A program made the position numbers and the translations under genes. A stretch of DNA of 64,000 nt from Victivallis sp. Marseille-Q1083 (GTDB taxonomy: Bacteria; Verrucomicrobiota; Lentisphaeria; Victivallales; Victivallaceae): assembly GCF_903645315.1 (NCBI RefSeq), contig NZ_CAHJXL010000001.1, forward strand, positions 558,001 to 622,000, written 5' to 3'. Shown piece after piece: positions 42,110 to 50,680 of the stretch. The notes under the pieces are model-generated. The model did no database searches. It was not told the DNA's origin and saw only the letters and a list, made by a program, of their open reading frames with translations. Positions within the stretch are counted from its first letter, which is position 1. Each line of letters opens with the position of its first letter.

Positions 42110-43021
42110 ATGAAGGAAATCACCTGGGCGGGTCTGCGGCGCCGGCTGCCGGGCCTGCGAATCATCAAAACCGGCATCGCGGTGACATTGTGTCTGCTGT
42201 TCTACCGGCTAATCGGTCTGGAAATGTCCTTTTACGCACTGGTGGCAATCGTCATCTCAATGGACAAGACCATTTTTCTCTCGTTCACCGCCGGCAAAAA
42301 CCGGCTGATCGGCACGGCAATCGGCGCCGCGCTCGGCATGGGTTTCAGCCTGCTGCTGCCGGATAACGCCTGGAGCAGCGGACTCGGCATCATCCTGCTG
42401 ATCTATCTGTTGAATCAATTCAAACTGAACGCGGCCATCGTCATCGCCAGCGTCGTCTTTCTGGCCATCATGATCGCCTTCGGCAGCGCCGACCACCCGA
42501 TCAATTACAGTTTGCTGCGCCTGATGGACACCAGCGTCGGCGTCTTCATCGCCTGGCTGGTCAACATCCTGTGCGTCCCCTACAACAATCTGCCGGCAGT
42601 CAAGGAAAAATTGACCGGCATCCGCGAGCTGTTCAACGCCGCGCTGGACGATTTCACGTTACACACCCGCCAATTGAAATCGCACGAAATTTCCGACGCC
42701 ATCGCCGCCTTGGAAGAAGAACTGGAAATCTATCAGCACCAGTTCACCTGGCGCCCCAAACCGCTCTCCGCAGAAACCGTCGGACAATTGAAAACGCTGC
42801 TGGTCGAAGCTCACGCCGAACTGGTCGTCCTCAATCACCTGGAAATCCGGCAGCCGCTGACCGCCGACCGGCAGCCGCAGCGCAGTCCGCTCGGGTTTCA
42901 ACTGGAAATCCCCTCAAGCGAACCGGCGGAGCTCGCCTGGCTGAACACCCACCATCGACGCTATTTTGAAGCGCTTCACTGCGAGCTGGAGACCATTTAC
43001 CGTCACATCATGAATCTATAA
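42110..43021 (+). CDS. FUSC/aromatic acid exporter-family membrane protein
   Basis: A 303-residue protein with about six membrane segments in the first 170 residues (IIKTGIAVTLCLLFYRLIG, FYALVAIVISM, RLIGTAIGAALGMGFSLLL, LGIILLIYLLNQF, AIVIASVVFLAIMIAFG, LMDTSVGVFIAWLVNILC). An internal GTAIGAALG-type repeat is typical of ArAE/FUSC proteins. The cytoplasmic C-terminal half is helical and acidic (ISDAIAALEEELEIYQHQF). Substrate is unknown. It is monocistronic and ends convergent to the DUF177 gene. Confidence 0.78.
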   Translation: MKEITWAGLRRRLPGLRIIKTGIAVTLCLLFYRLIGLEMSFYALVAIVISMDKTIFLSFTAGKNRLIGTAIGAALGMGFSLLLPDNAWSSGLGIILLIYLLNQFKLNAAIVIASVVFLAIMIAFGSADHPINYSLLRLMDTSVGVFIAWLVNILCVPYNNLPAVKEKLTGIRELFNAALDDFTLHTRQLKSHEISDAIAALEEELEIYQHQFTWRPKPLSAETVGQLKTLLVEAHAELVVLNHLEIRQPLTADRQPQRSPLGFQLEIPSSEPAELAWLNTHHRRYFEALHCELETIYRHIMNL

Positions 43022-43030
43022 GGGAAGCAA

Positions 43031-43498
43031 TTACAGCGACAATCCGTCCAACGCACTCCACGGCGACGCTTCAGCACCGCCCTCGGGCCGGCAGCCGCAG
43101 GCAACTTCATTCAAATTGACCCCGCATTTCGGACACAAACCGTGACAATCGTCCCGGCAGAGCAGATTGATCGGCAATTCGATCAGCATTTCATTGCGGA
43201 CGTCCTCGGTGATATCCAGCTCCGCGGCGTCGCCCGGAGTCAGAAACAGACAGACATCATCATTGACGACTTCACACTCGACAGCCTCGAGGCAGCGGCC
43301 GCATTCCCCCCGCAGCCGGGTCGAAACGATGCCCGATACCAGCACGCCGCCGGTGATCAGTTTGGCCTGAAGCTCATAATGCAGCGGCGCGACCGCCTGA
43401 TAGATCGATTCCGGCCCCAAATCCAGGATCGCCGCCGGTTCTTCGCCGACCAGTTCGACGTTCTGATGTTCCAGCAGTCCGATGGAAAGCTTGATCAC
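43031..43498 (-). CDS. DUF177/YceD-family protein
   Basis: A 155-residue protein of the DUF177 family, which in many bacteria is linked to 23S rRNA and ribosome maturation. The family's Cys pattern is present (STRLRGECGRCLEAVECEV), followed by INLLCRDDCHGLCPKCGVNLNE, a four-cysteine zinc-ribbon-like segment near the C-terminus. The gene is usually followed by rpmF, but here it ends convergent to the FUSC gene with no rpmF. It overlaps coaD by 4 bases and so is co-translated with it. Confidence 0.8.
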   Translation of the reverse strand: MIKLSIGLLEHQNVELVGEEPAAILDLGPESIYQAVAPLHYELQAKLITGGVLVSGIVSTRLRGECGRCLEAVECEVVNDDVCLFLTPGDAAELDITEDVRNEMLIELPINLLCRDDCHGLCPKCGVNLNEVACGCRPEGGAEASPWSALDGLSL

Positions 43499-43983
43499 AA
43501 TTCACCTCCCGCCAATTTGGCCGCCAGCGCGTTCGCCACCACCGGCGGCAGATACTGGGTGTAATCCCCGTTCAAATACGCCACTTCCTTGACCAGCCGC
43601 GAACTGACGAAGGAGTTGTTGGCCGTCGGCATCATGAAAATCGTCTCACAACTCGGCTCCAGGCTGCGGTTCATCAACGCCATCTGCAGTTCATATTCGA
43701 AATCCGAAAAAGCGCGCAAACCGCGCAGGACCGCTTTGGCCTGATAACATTTCAGCGCTTCGACCATCAGTCCGTGCCAGGCAACCGCCTTGACATTGGG
43801 CAGATGCTGGCAGGTTTCCTCGATAATCCGAACCCGTTCCTCGATGGTGAACATCGCATTTTTCTCGTGATTGATCGCCACGACGACGATCAACTGGTCA
43901 AACAGCTTGCTCGCCCGCTCGATCAAATCCAGATGGCCGTTGGTCAATGGATCAAAAGTACCGGGATACAGAACCGTCCGCAT
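43495..43983 (-). CDS. coaD: phosphopantetheine adenylyltransferase
   Basis: A 162-residue nucleotidyltransferase catalysing the fourth step of coenzyme A synthesis: adenylation of 4'-phosphopantetheine to dephospho-CoA. The class motif TxGH-like GTFDPLTNGHLDLIERA is at the N-terminus. RGLRAFSDFEYELQMALMN and the second ATP motif NSFVSSRLVKEVAYLNGD follow as expected. Length is standard. The ribosome site GGAGGAAC lies directly upstream of the ATG at 43983. It diverges from ribF. Confidence 0.95.
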   Translation of the reverse strand: MRTVLYPGTFDPLTNGHLDLIERASKLFDQLIVVVAINHEKNAMFTIEERVRIIEETCQHLPNVKAVAWHGLMVEALKCYQAKAVLRGLRAFSDFEYELQMALMNRSLEPSCETIFMMPTANNSFVSSRLVKEVAYLNGDYTQYLPPVVANALAAKLAGGEL

Positions 43984-44210
43984 TGTTCCTCCTGAGCGAC
44001 AAGGCTCGTCGTTTTATCGTCATTTTGCCGTCATCCCCGCCGCCCGGCCAGCCGAATTTCAGCAAAAATCCGGTTCAAATCCCCGAATAACGGCCGATGA
44101 CGGTTGAAAAAATCCGTTTTTAATATACTTTGTGATAATGGTGATTGCAAAGATGTTTTCCGGCAATCCCGCATAAAAAATACCATCGGAGCAAATCATC
44201 CGGAAACTTT

Positions 44211-45197
44211 ATGACAGCAAAGCAAGTTGAAGAAATGACCGGTCAGCGCCGGGCGCTGCTGGTCGTCAATCATGTCTGTGATCTGCGGTCCGCCCATTAC
44301 CGGCGGATCGCCCTGGCAATCGGCGTTTTCGACGGCGTTCACCGCGGTCATCAGAAACTGCTGCAAACCCTGGCGGAACTGGCGGCCGCCACCGGCGCCA
44401 AACCGGTGGCGCTGACCTTTCATCCCCATCCGCGCGCCCTGCTGAAACCGCAGGAAAAACCGCTGCTGCTGCTGCCGCTGGCCAATCGCGTCGAACTGCT
44501 GCACCAATACGGCGCGCAGGCGGTGGTGGTTAAAAAATTCGACCAGGAACTGGCGACGTTGTCGCCGCAGGCATTTCTCGACGCGTTGCTGAGCATTCCG
44601 GAATTGGAGATTGCCGGCATCTGCGTCGGCAGCGCCTGGCGGTTCGGACACGGCGGCGGCGGCGACTGCCGGTTGCTGGCCGGCTACGCCGCGGAACGCC
44701 GATTCCGCCTCGAACCAGTGCCGGAGCTGGCCATTGACGGCGAAATCGTCAGTTCCAGCAACATCCGGCGCGCCGTGGCGGCCGGGCGGTTCTCGGCCGC
44801 CGCCGCAATGCTCGGCCGGCCCTTTTCGCTTTACGGCAAAGTCGAGCACGGCCACCGTCTCGCCGGCACGGCACTCGACCATCCGACCGCCAACCTGGCC
44901 GTCACCGACACCATTTTGCCGCCGGACGGGGTTTACGCCGCCCGGGTCAACCTGGAAGAAGGCTGTTTTCCGGCTGCGGTCAACATCGGAGTGGCGCCGA
45001 CCTTCCGTTATACCGCCAGCCCGCGCCGGGTGGAAGTTCATGTGCTGGATTTCCACGGCAACCTCTACGATGCGTCGCTGCAGGTGGAGCTGCTGCAATA
45101 TCTGCGGGAGGAGCGCTGCTTCATCTCGCCGGAGGAGTTGAAGAAACAGATCGGATCGGATATCAAGGCAATTCGCCGGACAATCGAAATTCGTTGA
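44211..45197 (+). CDS. ribF: bifunctional riboflavin kinase/FAD synthetase
   Basis: A 328-residue bifunctional enzyme that phosphorylates riboflavin to FMN and adenylates FMN to FAD. The N-terminal FAD synthetase domain has ALAIGVFDGVHRGHQKLL, LTFHPHPRALL and EIVSSSNIRRAVAAG. The C-terminal flavokinase domain begins at GRPFSLYGKVEHGHRLAGTA and has PTANLAV, DGVYAARV and VEVHVLDFHGNLYD. The start at 44211 gives a slightly longer N-terminus than usual (MTAKQVEEMTGQ); an ATG at 44235 is an alternative. Confidence 0.92.
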   Translation: MTAKQVEEMTGQRRALLVVNHVCDLRSAHYRRIALAIGVFDGVHRGHQKLLQTLAELAAATGAKPVALTFHPHPRALLKPQEKPLLLLPLANRVELLHQYGAQAVVVKKFDQELATLSPQAFLDALLSIPELEIAGICVGSAWRFGHGGGGDCRLLAGYAAERRFRLEPVPELAIDGEIVSSSNIRRAVAAGRFSAAAAMLGRPFSLYGKVEHGHRLAGTALDHPTANLAVTDTILPPDGVYAARVNLEEGCFPAAVNIGVAPTFRYTASPRRVEVHVLDFHGNLYDASLQVELLQYLREERCFISPEELKKQIGSDIKAIRRTIEIR

Positions 45198-45407
45198 CTT
45201 CGGGTGGAAAATCATGAAAAACCCCGAAAATTTCACTGTAAAATCAAAGGAACAGGTCTTTCCGAAGCGCGGAAATGCAGCGTCAGCCGCACGCCGCGCC
45301 GGGAACGGAAACCGCGAAGAGTCCCCGCCGCTTGGGGCGGCACGTTCGAAATTCCGGGGCCGCAGGCCGGGGAAGACCGCGTTTCAAGGAAAACTGAGGA
45401 GACCAAT

Positions 45408-46406
45408 ATGACCGAAGAAAAACAAGTGTACAGCGTCGCCGAGCTGGTCGACGCCGTCGGAGTGCCGCGGACCACGATCAACGACTGGCTGGCGCGCTAC
45501 GCCAAATACATCGATTTTGAAACCCGCGGCAAGCGCAAGGTCTATTTCCCGAGTTCGGTCGCCGTCCTGCGGGAAATCAGCGGGCTGCGCAACGCCGGCA
45601 AATCCAGCTTTGAGATCGAAGACGAACTGATGCGCAACCATCCGTTGCGTCCCGATCCGGTCGATCATCCTGACGTGCCGCCGCCGGAAGCCGGAGCCGA
45701 ATCCCAGGCGCTGGTCCGCCAGGTGCCGGCCGAAGAAATCGCCAAAATTTTCAACCACGAAATTCAAAGCCTGAGCTCCCGGCTGGAAAATTACGACCAG
45801 TTGAACAATCACTTGCGGACCGGCCTGCGGCGGATTTATCTGCCGATGATCGTCGGTTTCCTGGTGCTGTTCGCGGTCGGTTTGCTGGCCATCGTCGTCA
45901 GCATCGCCGTCATCCAGAATTACAATGCCAAACAGACGGAGGCCGGCCGGGCGGCCGGCGCGGCACTGAACGCCCGACTGGAGGCCGCCGCCGAGTCGCT
46001 CTCCTCGGCCAACCGCGGCGACACCGACCGTATCCTGGCCGCCCAGGCGGAAAAATTCGACGCGCTGATGCAGCAGTTGAGTGCCGAGCGCCTCAACTCG
46101 GCGAACAATCTGGACAAGCTGCGCGGTGAATTTCTCGAAGAGCGCAGGCAGTTCGCTGCTGAAATGGAAAAAGTACGCCAAAGTCTGCTGGCCCAGAAAC
46201 AATCGGAACTGCAGACATTGCGCGCCGATTTCGAACGCCAGCTTCAGGAGCGCGACCAGCGGTTGAAACAACTGCAGGAAAAGCTGGCCCAGACGGAGGA
46301 CGCTCTTTCGCAACTGCGCAACCGGCCGCTCGAACCGGCCGGCGAACCGGACGGACCGGCCGCTGAGGCCGCGCCTCCGGCAACCCCTGCTCCGATCGAC
46401 AATTGA
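45408..46406 (+). CDS. membrane-anchored MerR-like protein with coiled coil
   Basis: A 332-residue protein of unusual architecture. Residues about 6-65 resemble a MerR-type winged helix (VYSVAELVDAVGVPRTTIND, RKVYFPSSVAVLREISGLRNAG). A Pro-rich linker, a short helix (LSSRLENYDQLNNHLRTGL) and one transmembrane helix at about 144-168 (MIVGFLVLFAVGLLAIVVSI) follow. A long charged coiled coil (FLEERRQFAAEMEKVRQSLL, QLQERDQRLKQLQEKLAQTE) and an Ala/Pro tail end it. The DNA-binding part would face the cytoplasm and the coil the periplasm, suggesting signal transfer or chromosome tethering. GAGGAGACC precedes the ATG. The 210 bases upstream are GC-rich and in frame but lack a ribosome site. Confidence 0.72.
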   Translation: MTEEKQVYSVAELVDAVGVPRTTINDWLARYAKYIDFETRGKRKVYFPSSVAVLREISGLRNAGKSSFEIEDELMRNHPLRPDPVDHPDVPPPEAGAESQALVRQVPAEEIAKIFNHEIQSLSSRLENYDQLNNHLRTGLRRIYLPMIVGFLVLFAVGLLAIVVSIAVIQNYNAKQTEAGRAAGAALNARLEAAAESLSSANRGDTDRILAAQAEKFDALMQQLSAERLNSANNLDKLRGEFLEERRQFAAEMEKVRQSLLAQKQSELQTLRADFERQLQERDQRLKQLQEKLAQTEDALSQLRNRPLEPAGEPDGPAAEAAPPATPAPIDN

Positions 46407-46416
46407 CCCGCTTCCA

Positions 46417-46467
46417 ACCGGTGCCGGTCCGGAACAGTTGTTCGGACCGGCACCGGTGACATTTTTT
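46417..46467 (+). terminator. terminator of the MerR-like gene
   Basis: A perfect 15-bp inverted repeat (ACCGGTGCCGGTCCG at 46417-46431 and its complement at 46443-46457) with an 11-base loop, followed after four bases by TTTTTT (46462-46467). One of the strongest intrinsic terminators in the window. Confidence 0.9.
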
Positions 46468-46550
46468 CTAATTTTCCCGCCTTCCAACTGCCTTTTCGGC
46501 GAAATTTTGCTACAAATAAATATTTTCCTGAATTTTTTTAAGACAGGGGG

Positions 46551-46580
46551 TTGACAAGCCACCCCCGAATACGTTATACT
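46551..46580 (+). promoter_or_regulatory. sigma-70 promoter of the PilT-type ATPase operon
   Basis: TTGACA (46551-46556) and TATACT (46575-46580) with an 18-base spacer. It lies 83 bases after the terminator of the previous gene and 45 bases before the ATG at 46625. Confidence 0.75.
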
Positions 46581-46624
46581 TAATGGTAGCAGGGGAACTT
46601 TACCGAACAGGAAGGGATAACGCA

Positions 46625-48268
46625 ATGAATCTGGAAGTTCAGTGGTTTATCGCCGTGTTGGTCCGGAATGAGGTGATCAGTCAAGAGGAGGCGCTGGAGC
46701 TCTGGGAGGAGCTGGGCGGGGAATCGGTGCAGATCGAGGATTATGCCCAGGCGATTCTGGGCATGGCAACCGATGAACCGATGTCCGAAACCGAAATCCA
46801 GGCCATCATCGATCAGATGCAGCAATATGTCGACGAGGCGTTGGACAACGCCGAACTCGGCACAGCGCCGGAGCTGTTCGCTCCGCCTGATACCGGCGTC
46901 CCGTTCCCGCCGCCGCGCAATCCGGCCGGACCGGCAGAGCCGGTGCCGAAGGCCGAAGAAATTCCGCCGCCGGAAGAATCCGCCTCCCTCGGCGCTTTCG
47001 GAGAACGCATCACCCCGGAGGAATTGTTCGGTTCGGTGTTGCCGTCGGAACCGGCGGAAAAAGAGGAAGCCTTTCCCGAACCGGACGGCCATTTGAACTT
47101 GGACACGTTGCCGAAGCTCGATAAAATCGCCAATTTGAGCGATGAGGCGCTGCAGCAGTTGATGATGCAACTGCTGCAGGAATTGCGCTCCCAGGGCGCC
47201 AGCGACTTGCACCTGGTCGCCGGGGCGGTTCCTTTCGTTCGCCATTGCCTGAAATTGTATACCATCGGCAACCGGCCGCTGGCACCCGAGGACGCCTACC
47301 GGCTGAATACCGTGCTGTTGAACGAAGAGCAACTGGCAAAATTCCAGCGGCAGCAGGATTTGCTGACCGCCACCGACATGGGACACAGCCGGTTCCGTAC
47401 CAGTTTGTTGATGCACAAAGACGGCATCGCCGGCAGCTACCGCCTGCTGCCGGCGACCATTCATCCGCTGATCGAGCTCGGTTTCCTGCCGCCGGACATC
47501 AAAGTCATCGAAAAGCTGCTGGACTTCCCGAACGGCCTGATTCTGGTCACCGGACCCTCCGGCGGCGGCAAAACCACGACGCTGGCGTCGCTGGTCGACA
47601 TCATCAACCACAAGCGTTTCGACCATATCGTCGCCATCAAGGACCCGATCGAAATCCTTCACGAATCGGTCAATTGCAACATCACCCAGCGGGAAATCGG
47701 CCGCCATACCGCCGATTACCATACCGCGCTGCGGGCGGCACTGCGGGAAGACCCGGACATCATCGCCTGCGGCGAGCTGCACGACCTGGAGACGATCGAA
47801 AACGCCGTCACCGCGGCGGAAACCGGCCACCTGGTCATCGGCACGCTGCACACCAGCGATGCGGCCAATACGCTGAACCGGATTCTCGATGTCTTTCCGC
47901 CGCTCCAGCAACCGCAGGTCCGGGCGATGGCGGCCGGCAGTTTGCGCGGCATCATCTGCCAGCGGCTGCTGCCGGCGCTGGACGGCACCCTGACGGTCTG
48001 CTATGAAATTCTGATCAACACGATGGCGATCAGCAATCTGATCGCCGAAGGCAAGACGCACCAGTTGAAGGCGGCGATGCAGACCGGCAGCAAAAGCGGC
48101 ATGCGCTCCTTCGACCAATGCCTGATCGACAAATTCAAAGCCGGGCATATTTCATCGGAGGTGGCGTTCGACCACATGAGAGACCCGGAAGCGATCGAGA
48201 TTCTCAAGCAGGAAGTCGCCATAAGGGAAGCGAAAAAACTGATGGCCAACCGCAAGAAAACGAGGTAA
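46625..48268 (+). CDS. PilT-family ATPase with N-terminal extension and altered active site
   Basis: A 547-residue type IV pilus/type II secretion ATPase, about 200 residues longer than PilT. The N-terminal extension is acidic and Pro-rich (ESVQIEDYAQAILGMATDEP, PVPKAEEIPPPEES). The PilT N-domain begins near QLLQELRSQGASDLHLVAGA. Walker A is GPSGGGKT at 310. The Asp box reads VAIKDPIEIL: K339 replaces the acidic residue of the usual T-I-E-D-P-I-E. The Walker-B region reads ACGELHDLETI, with H386 in place of the usual Arg. The His box VIGTLHTSDAA is intact. ATP binding is likely but hydrolysis may be impaired. It lies 4 bases upstream of a normal PilT, so the two may act as a pair. Confidence 0.82.
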   Translation: MNLEVQWFIAVLVRNEVISQEEALELWEELGGESVQIEDYAQAILGMATDEPMSETEIQAIIDQMQQYVDEALDNAELGTAPELFAPPDTGVPFPPPRNPAGPAEPVPKAEEIPPPEESASLGAFGERITPEELFGSVLPSEPAEKEEAFPEPDGHLNLDTLPKLDKIANLSDEALQQLMMQLLQELRSQGASDLHLVAGAVPFVRHCLKLYTIGNRPLAPEDAYRLNTVLLNEEQLAKFQRQQDLLTATDMGHSRFRTSLLMHKDGIAGSYRLLPATIHPLIELGFLPPDIKVIEKLLDFPNGLILVTGPSGGGKTTTLASLVDIINHKRFDHIVAIKDPIEILHESVNCNITQREIGRHTADYHTALRAALREDPDIIACGELHDLETIENAVTAAETGHLVIGTLHTSDAANTLNRILDVFPPLQQPQVRAMAAGSLRGIICQRLLPALDGTLTVCYEILINTMAISNLIAEGKTHQLKAAMQTGSKSGMRSFDQCLIDKFKAGHISSEVAFDHMRDPEAIEILKQEVAIREAKKLMANRKKTR

Positions 48269-48272
48269 CGTC

Positions 48273-49331
48273 ATGCGCAATATCGATTCATATTTGCATA
48301 CCCTGCTGGAACGCAAAGGTTCCGATTTGCACTTCGCCGCCGACCAGCCGATCCGAATCCGGCTCAACGGCCGGCTCGAAGCGATCGATGAAACCAGTTA
48401 TTCGCCGGACGATGTTGAAGAAGCGATGCAGGCCATCTGTCCGCCGGATCGCTGGGAACATTTCAAACAGACCCATGACCTGGATTTCGCCTACGAAATT
48501 CCGGAGGTCGCCCGGTTCCGGACCAATTTCTTCGTCAACACCAACGGCCCCGGCGCGGTGCTGCGCCATATTCCAAGCCGGGTGACGACGCTGAAGGAGC
48601 TCGGCATGCCCAAAGTGATGACCGATCTGTGCCATATCAGAAGCGGACTGATCCTGATCACCGGGCCGACCGGCAGCGGCAAATCGACGACGCTGGCGGC
48701 GATGATCGATTATATCAACTCCAACTATTACAAGCATATCATCACCATCGAGGAGCCGATCGAGTTCGTCCATGCCAACAAGCGTTCTTTCATCGTCCAC
48801 CGGGAAGTCGGCGTCCATTCGCCGTCCTTCTCGCAGGCGCTGTTGAGCGCCATGCGTTCCGACCCGGACATCGTGCTGATCGGCGAAATGCGCGACCTGG
48901 ACACCATCCGGACCGGATTGAGCTGCGCCGGCATGGGCATGCTGGTCTTCGCCACTCTGCACACCAACAACGCGCCGAAAACCATCGACCGGATCATCGA
49001 TGCCTTTCCCGCCGACGAGCAGGCCCAGATCCGGACGATGCTGGCGGAAAGCCTGCGCGGCATCGCTTCGCAGATCCTCTGCCGCCGCAAAGCCGGCGGC
49101 CGGGTGGCGGCGCATGAAATCCTGCTGTGGAACGAAGGGTTGCCCAATTGCATCCGGGAAGGACAGATTTCCAATATCCGGACCATCATCGAATCGCACA
49201 AATCGGAAGGGATGTGCTCGATGGACGGTTCGCTGCGGGAACTGATGCTCGCCGGAGTCATTTCCGCCGAGGAGGCGTACATGAAGGCGTCCGACAAGAA
49301 ATTGTTCCAGCAGTACGTTTCTTTCATTTAG
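48273..49331 (+). CDS. pilT: twitching motility/pilus retraction ATPase PilT
   Basis: A 352-residue ATPase with all expected elements: N-domain GSDLHFAADQPIRIRLNGRL, Walker A GPTGSGKS (131-138), Asp box ITIEEPIEFVH with E160-E161, Walker-B region VLIGEMRDLDTIR, His box VFATLHTNNAPKT and the C-terminal NIRTII segment corresponding to the retraction motif. It forms a hexamer that drives pilus disassembly at the inner membrane. The gene starts 4 bases after its longer paralogue. No pilin or other pilus assembly genes are adjacent; the pseudopilins in the window are elsewhere. Confidence 0.88.
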   Translation: MRNIDSYLHTLLERKGSDLHFAADQPIRIRLNGRLEAIDETSYSPDDVEEAMQAICPPDRWEHFKQTHDLDFAYEIPEVARFRTNFFVNTNGPGAVLRHIPSRVTTLKELGMPKVMTDLCHIRSGLILITGPTGSGKSTTLAAMIDYINSNYYKHIITIEEPIEFVHANKRSFIVHREVGVHSPSFSQALLSAMRSDPDIVLIGEMRDLDTIRTGLSCAGMGMLVFATLHTNNAPKTIDRIIDAFPADEQAQIRTMLAESLRGIASQILCRRKAGGRVAAHEILLWNEGLPNCIREGQISNIRTIIESHKSEGMCSMDGSLRELMLAGVISAEEAYMKASDKKLFQQYVSFI

Positions 49332-49392
49332 TACCGTCGGATAGCACAATAAAAAAAACTGAAACACCCCCGAAGTCGGACAAGCTAATGAT

Positions 49393-49421
49393 TTGACAAA
49401 AGCGAAACTGTAAACTATAGT
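49393..49421 (+). promoter_or_regulatory. sigma-70 promoter upstream of the PLP decarboxylase
   Basis: TTGACA (49393-49398) and TATAGT (49416-49421) spaced by 17 bases. The predicted start near 49428 is only about 8 bases before the terminator hairpin at 49436. Confidence 0.7.
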
Positions 49422-49435
49422 AGAACCATTGTTTT

Positions 49436-49466
49436 CCGCCGGAGCTTTCCCGGCGGTTTCTTTTTT
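49436..49466 (+). terminator. hairpin with T-run between pilT and the decarboxylase
   Basis: CCGCCGG (49436-49442) pairs with CCGGCGG (49450-49456) and is followed by TTTCTTTTTT. It may simply end the pilT transcript. It also lies inside the leader of the transcript from the promoter at 49393, so it may act as an attenuator of the decarboxylase gene. Confidence 0.8.
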
Positions 49467-49492
49467 GTCTGATTACTTTTTGAGGGCCGCCA

Positions 49493-50680
49493 ATGAAAAC
49501 CATCTCTCTGCCGTCCCGGCCGGACACGGCGACGCTGGCGCATCTGACCGACTGCGCCAGGGCGCTGGTCGACCGCCAGTTCCACCAAATGGGCTATCCG
49601 TTCGACCAGGAGGTCAATCTGCGGGATTATTACCGCTGGCTGGCGGAAACCGGGCTGGCCGATGTCACGCTGATCAACGTCGGCGATCCGTACAAAACCG
49701 AGTGGGATATGCTCAATACCGACGAATTCGAACGCCGGGTCATCGATTTTCTGGCCGATTCGTTCGGCTTCAACGGCAGCCACTGGGGATTCGTCACCAA
49801 CGGCGGCACCGACGGCAATATGCACGGCATCTACTTCGGCCGCAAGGCGCTGGCCGCCCGTTCGCCGCTGCCGCCGATTCTCTATGTCTCGGAAGAGGCG
49901 CATTATTCGGTCAAAAAACTCGGAGATGTGCAGAATATCGAAACCAGGATTATCGCCGCGCAGCCGGCCGGACCGATGGATATCGCCGATTTCCGCCGGC
50001 AACTGGAACCGGGACGGCCGGCACTGGTCGCCATCGCCATCGGCGGCACGTTCAAGGGCGCCATCGACGATCAAGCCGGCATCGCCGCGGTACTGGCGGA
50101 AATCCGGCCGCCGGCGGTCTACCGCCACCTGGATGTCGCGTTGTTCGGCGGTTATCTGCCGTGGCTGGAGGACGCGGAAGCGCGGCGGATTCTGCAGGCC
50201 GAAGTTCAGCATTTTGATTCCCTGGCGGTTTCCGGTCACAAATTCCTGGCCATGAATGAACCGGCCGGCGCATTTCTCTGCCGGAAAGCTGTTCTCGACG
50301 ACCTGAACGCCATCGAGGTGCCCTATCTCAACGGTGCCATTCCGACCATCAGTTGTTCGCGCAGCGGCTTCGACCCGCTGAAACTTTACTGGCGGGTGAT
50401 GACCACCGGAGCCGAAGGATTCCGGGCGCAGGCCGCCCACATTCTGGCGATGACCCGGCTGCTGCAGCGGAAGCTGGCCGACCATCAGGTGCCGAACTGG
50501 GTCAATCCGTGGTCCAACACCGTCTGCTTCCGGCGGCCGGCGCCGGAAATCGTCCACCGTTACTGCATGGCCTGCAACGACTGCCGTCATTTCGGGCCGC
50601 TGGCGCATGTCGTCGTCATGCAGTATTTCACGCCGGAACTGGTCGAACAGCTGGCCGGAGATATTGCCGCGCATCAATGA
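49493..50680 (+). CDS. PLP-dependent group II decarboxylase, histidine decarboxylase-like
   Basis: A 395-residue pyridoxal-phosphate enzyme. The segment GSHWGFVTNGGTDGNMHGIYFGRKAL binds the cofactor phosphate, YVSEEAHYSVKKL is the substrate and cofactor face, and K250 in SLAVSGHKFLAM forms the Schiff base. The N-terminal MGYPFDQEVNLRDYYRWL and the overall length match PLP-dependent histidine decarboxylases, but other amino acids are possible. It would make an amine such as histamine and consume a proton. No amine antiporter is adjacent. Its stop overlaps a 36-codon frame that leads into the DUF4091 gene. Confidence 0.82.
   Translation: MKTISLPSRPDTATLAHLTDCARALVDRQFHQMGYPFDQEVNLRDYYRWLAETGLADVTLINVGDPYKTEWDMLNTDEFERRVIDFLADSFGFNGSHWGFVTNGGTDGNMHGIYFGRKALAARSPLPPILYVSEEAHYSVKKLGDVQNIETRIIAAQPAGPMDIADFRRQLEPGRPALVAIAIGGTFKGAIDDQAGIAAVLAEIRPPAVYRHLDVALFGGYLPWLEDAEARRILQAEVQHFDSLAVSGHKFLAMNEPAGAFLCRKAVLDDLNAIEVPYLNGAIPTISCSRSGFDPLKLYWRVMTTGAEGFRAQAAHILAMTRLLQRKLADHQVPNWVNPWSNTVCFRRPAPEIVHRYCMACNDCRHFGPLAHVVVMQYFTPELVEQLAGDIAAHQ

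Noticed and set aside
44104-44129. TTGAAA and TATACT upstream of ribF
   Set aside because: The spacer is only 14 bases, too short for a functional sigma-70 promoter; no better -35 is visible.
45198-45407. GC-rich spacer with a TTCGAAATTCC segment, considered as a tRNA or structured RNA
   Set aside because: The T-loop-like sequence is not flanked by a matching acceptor stem or anticodon arm, and the small hairpins present do not form a consistent fold. The in-frame extension of the MerR-like gene here also lacks a ribosome site.
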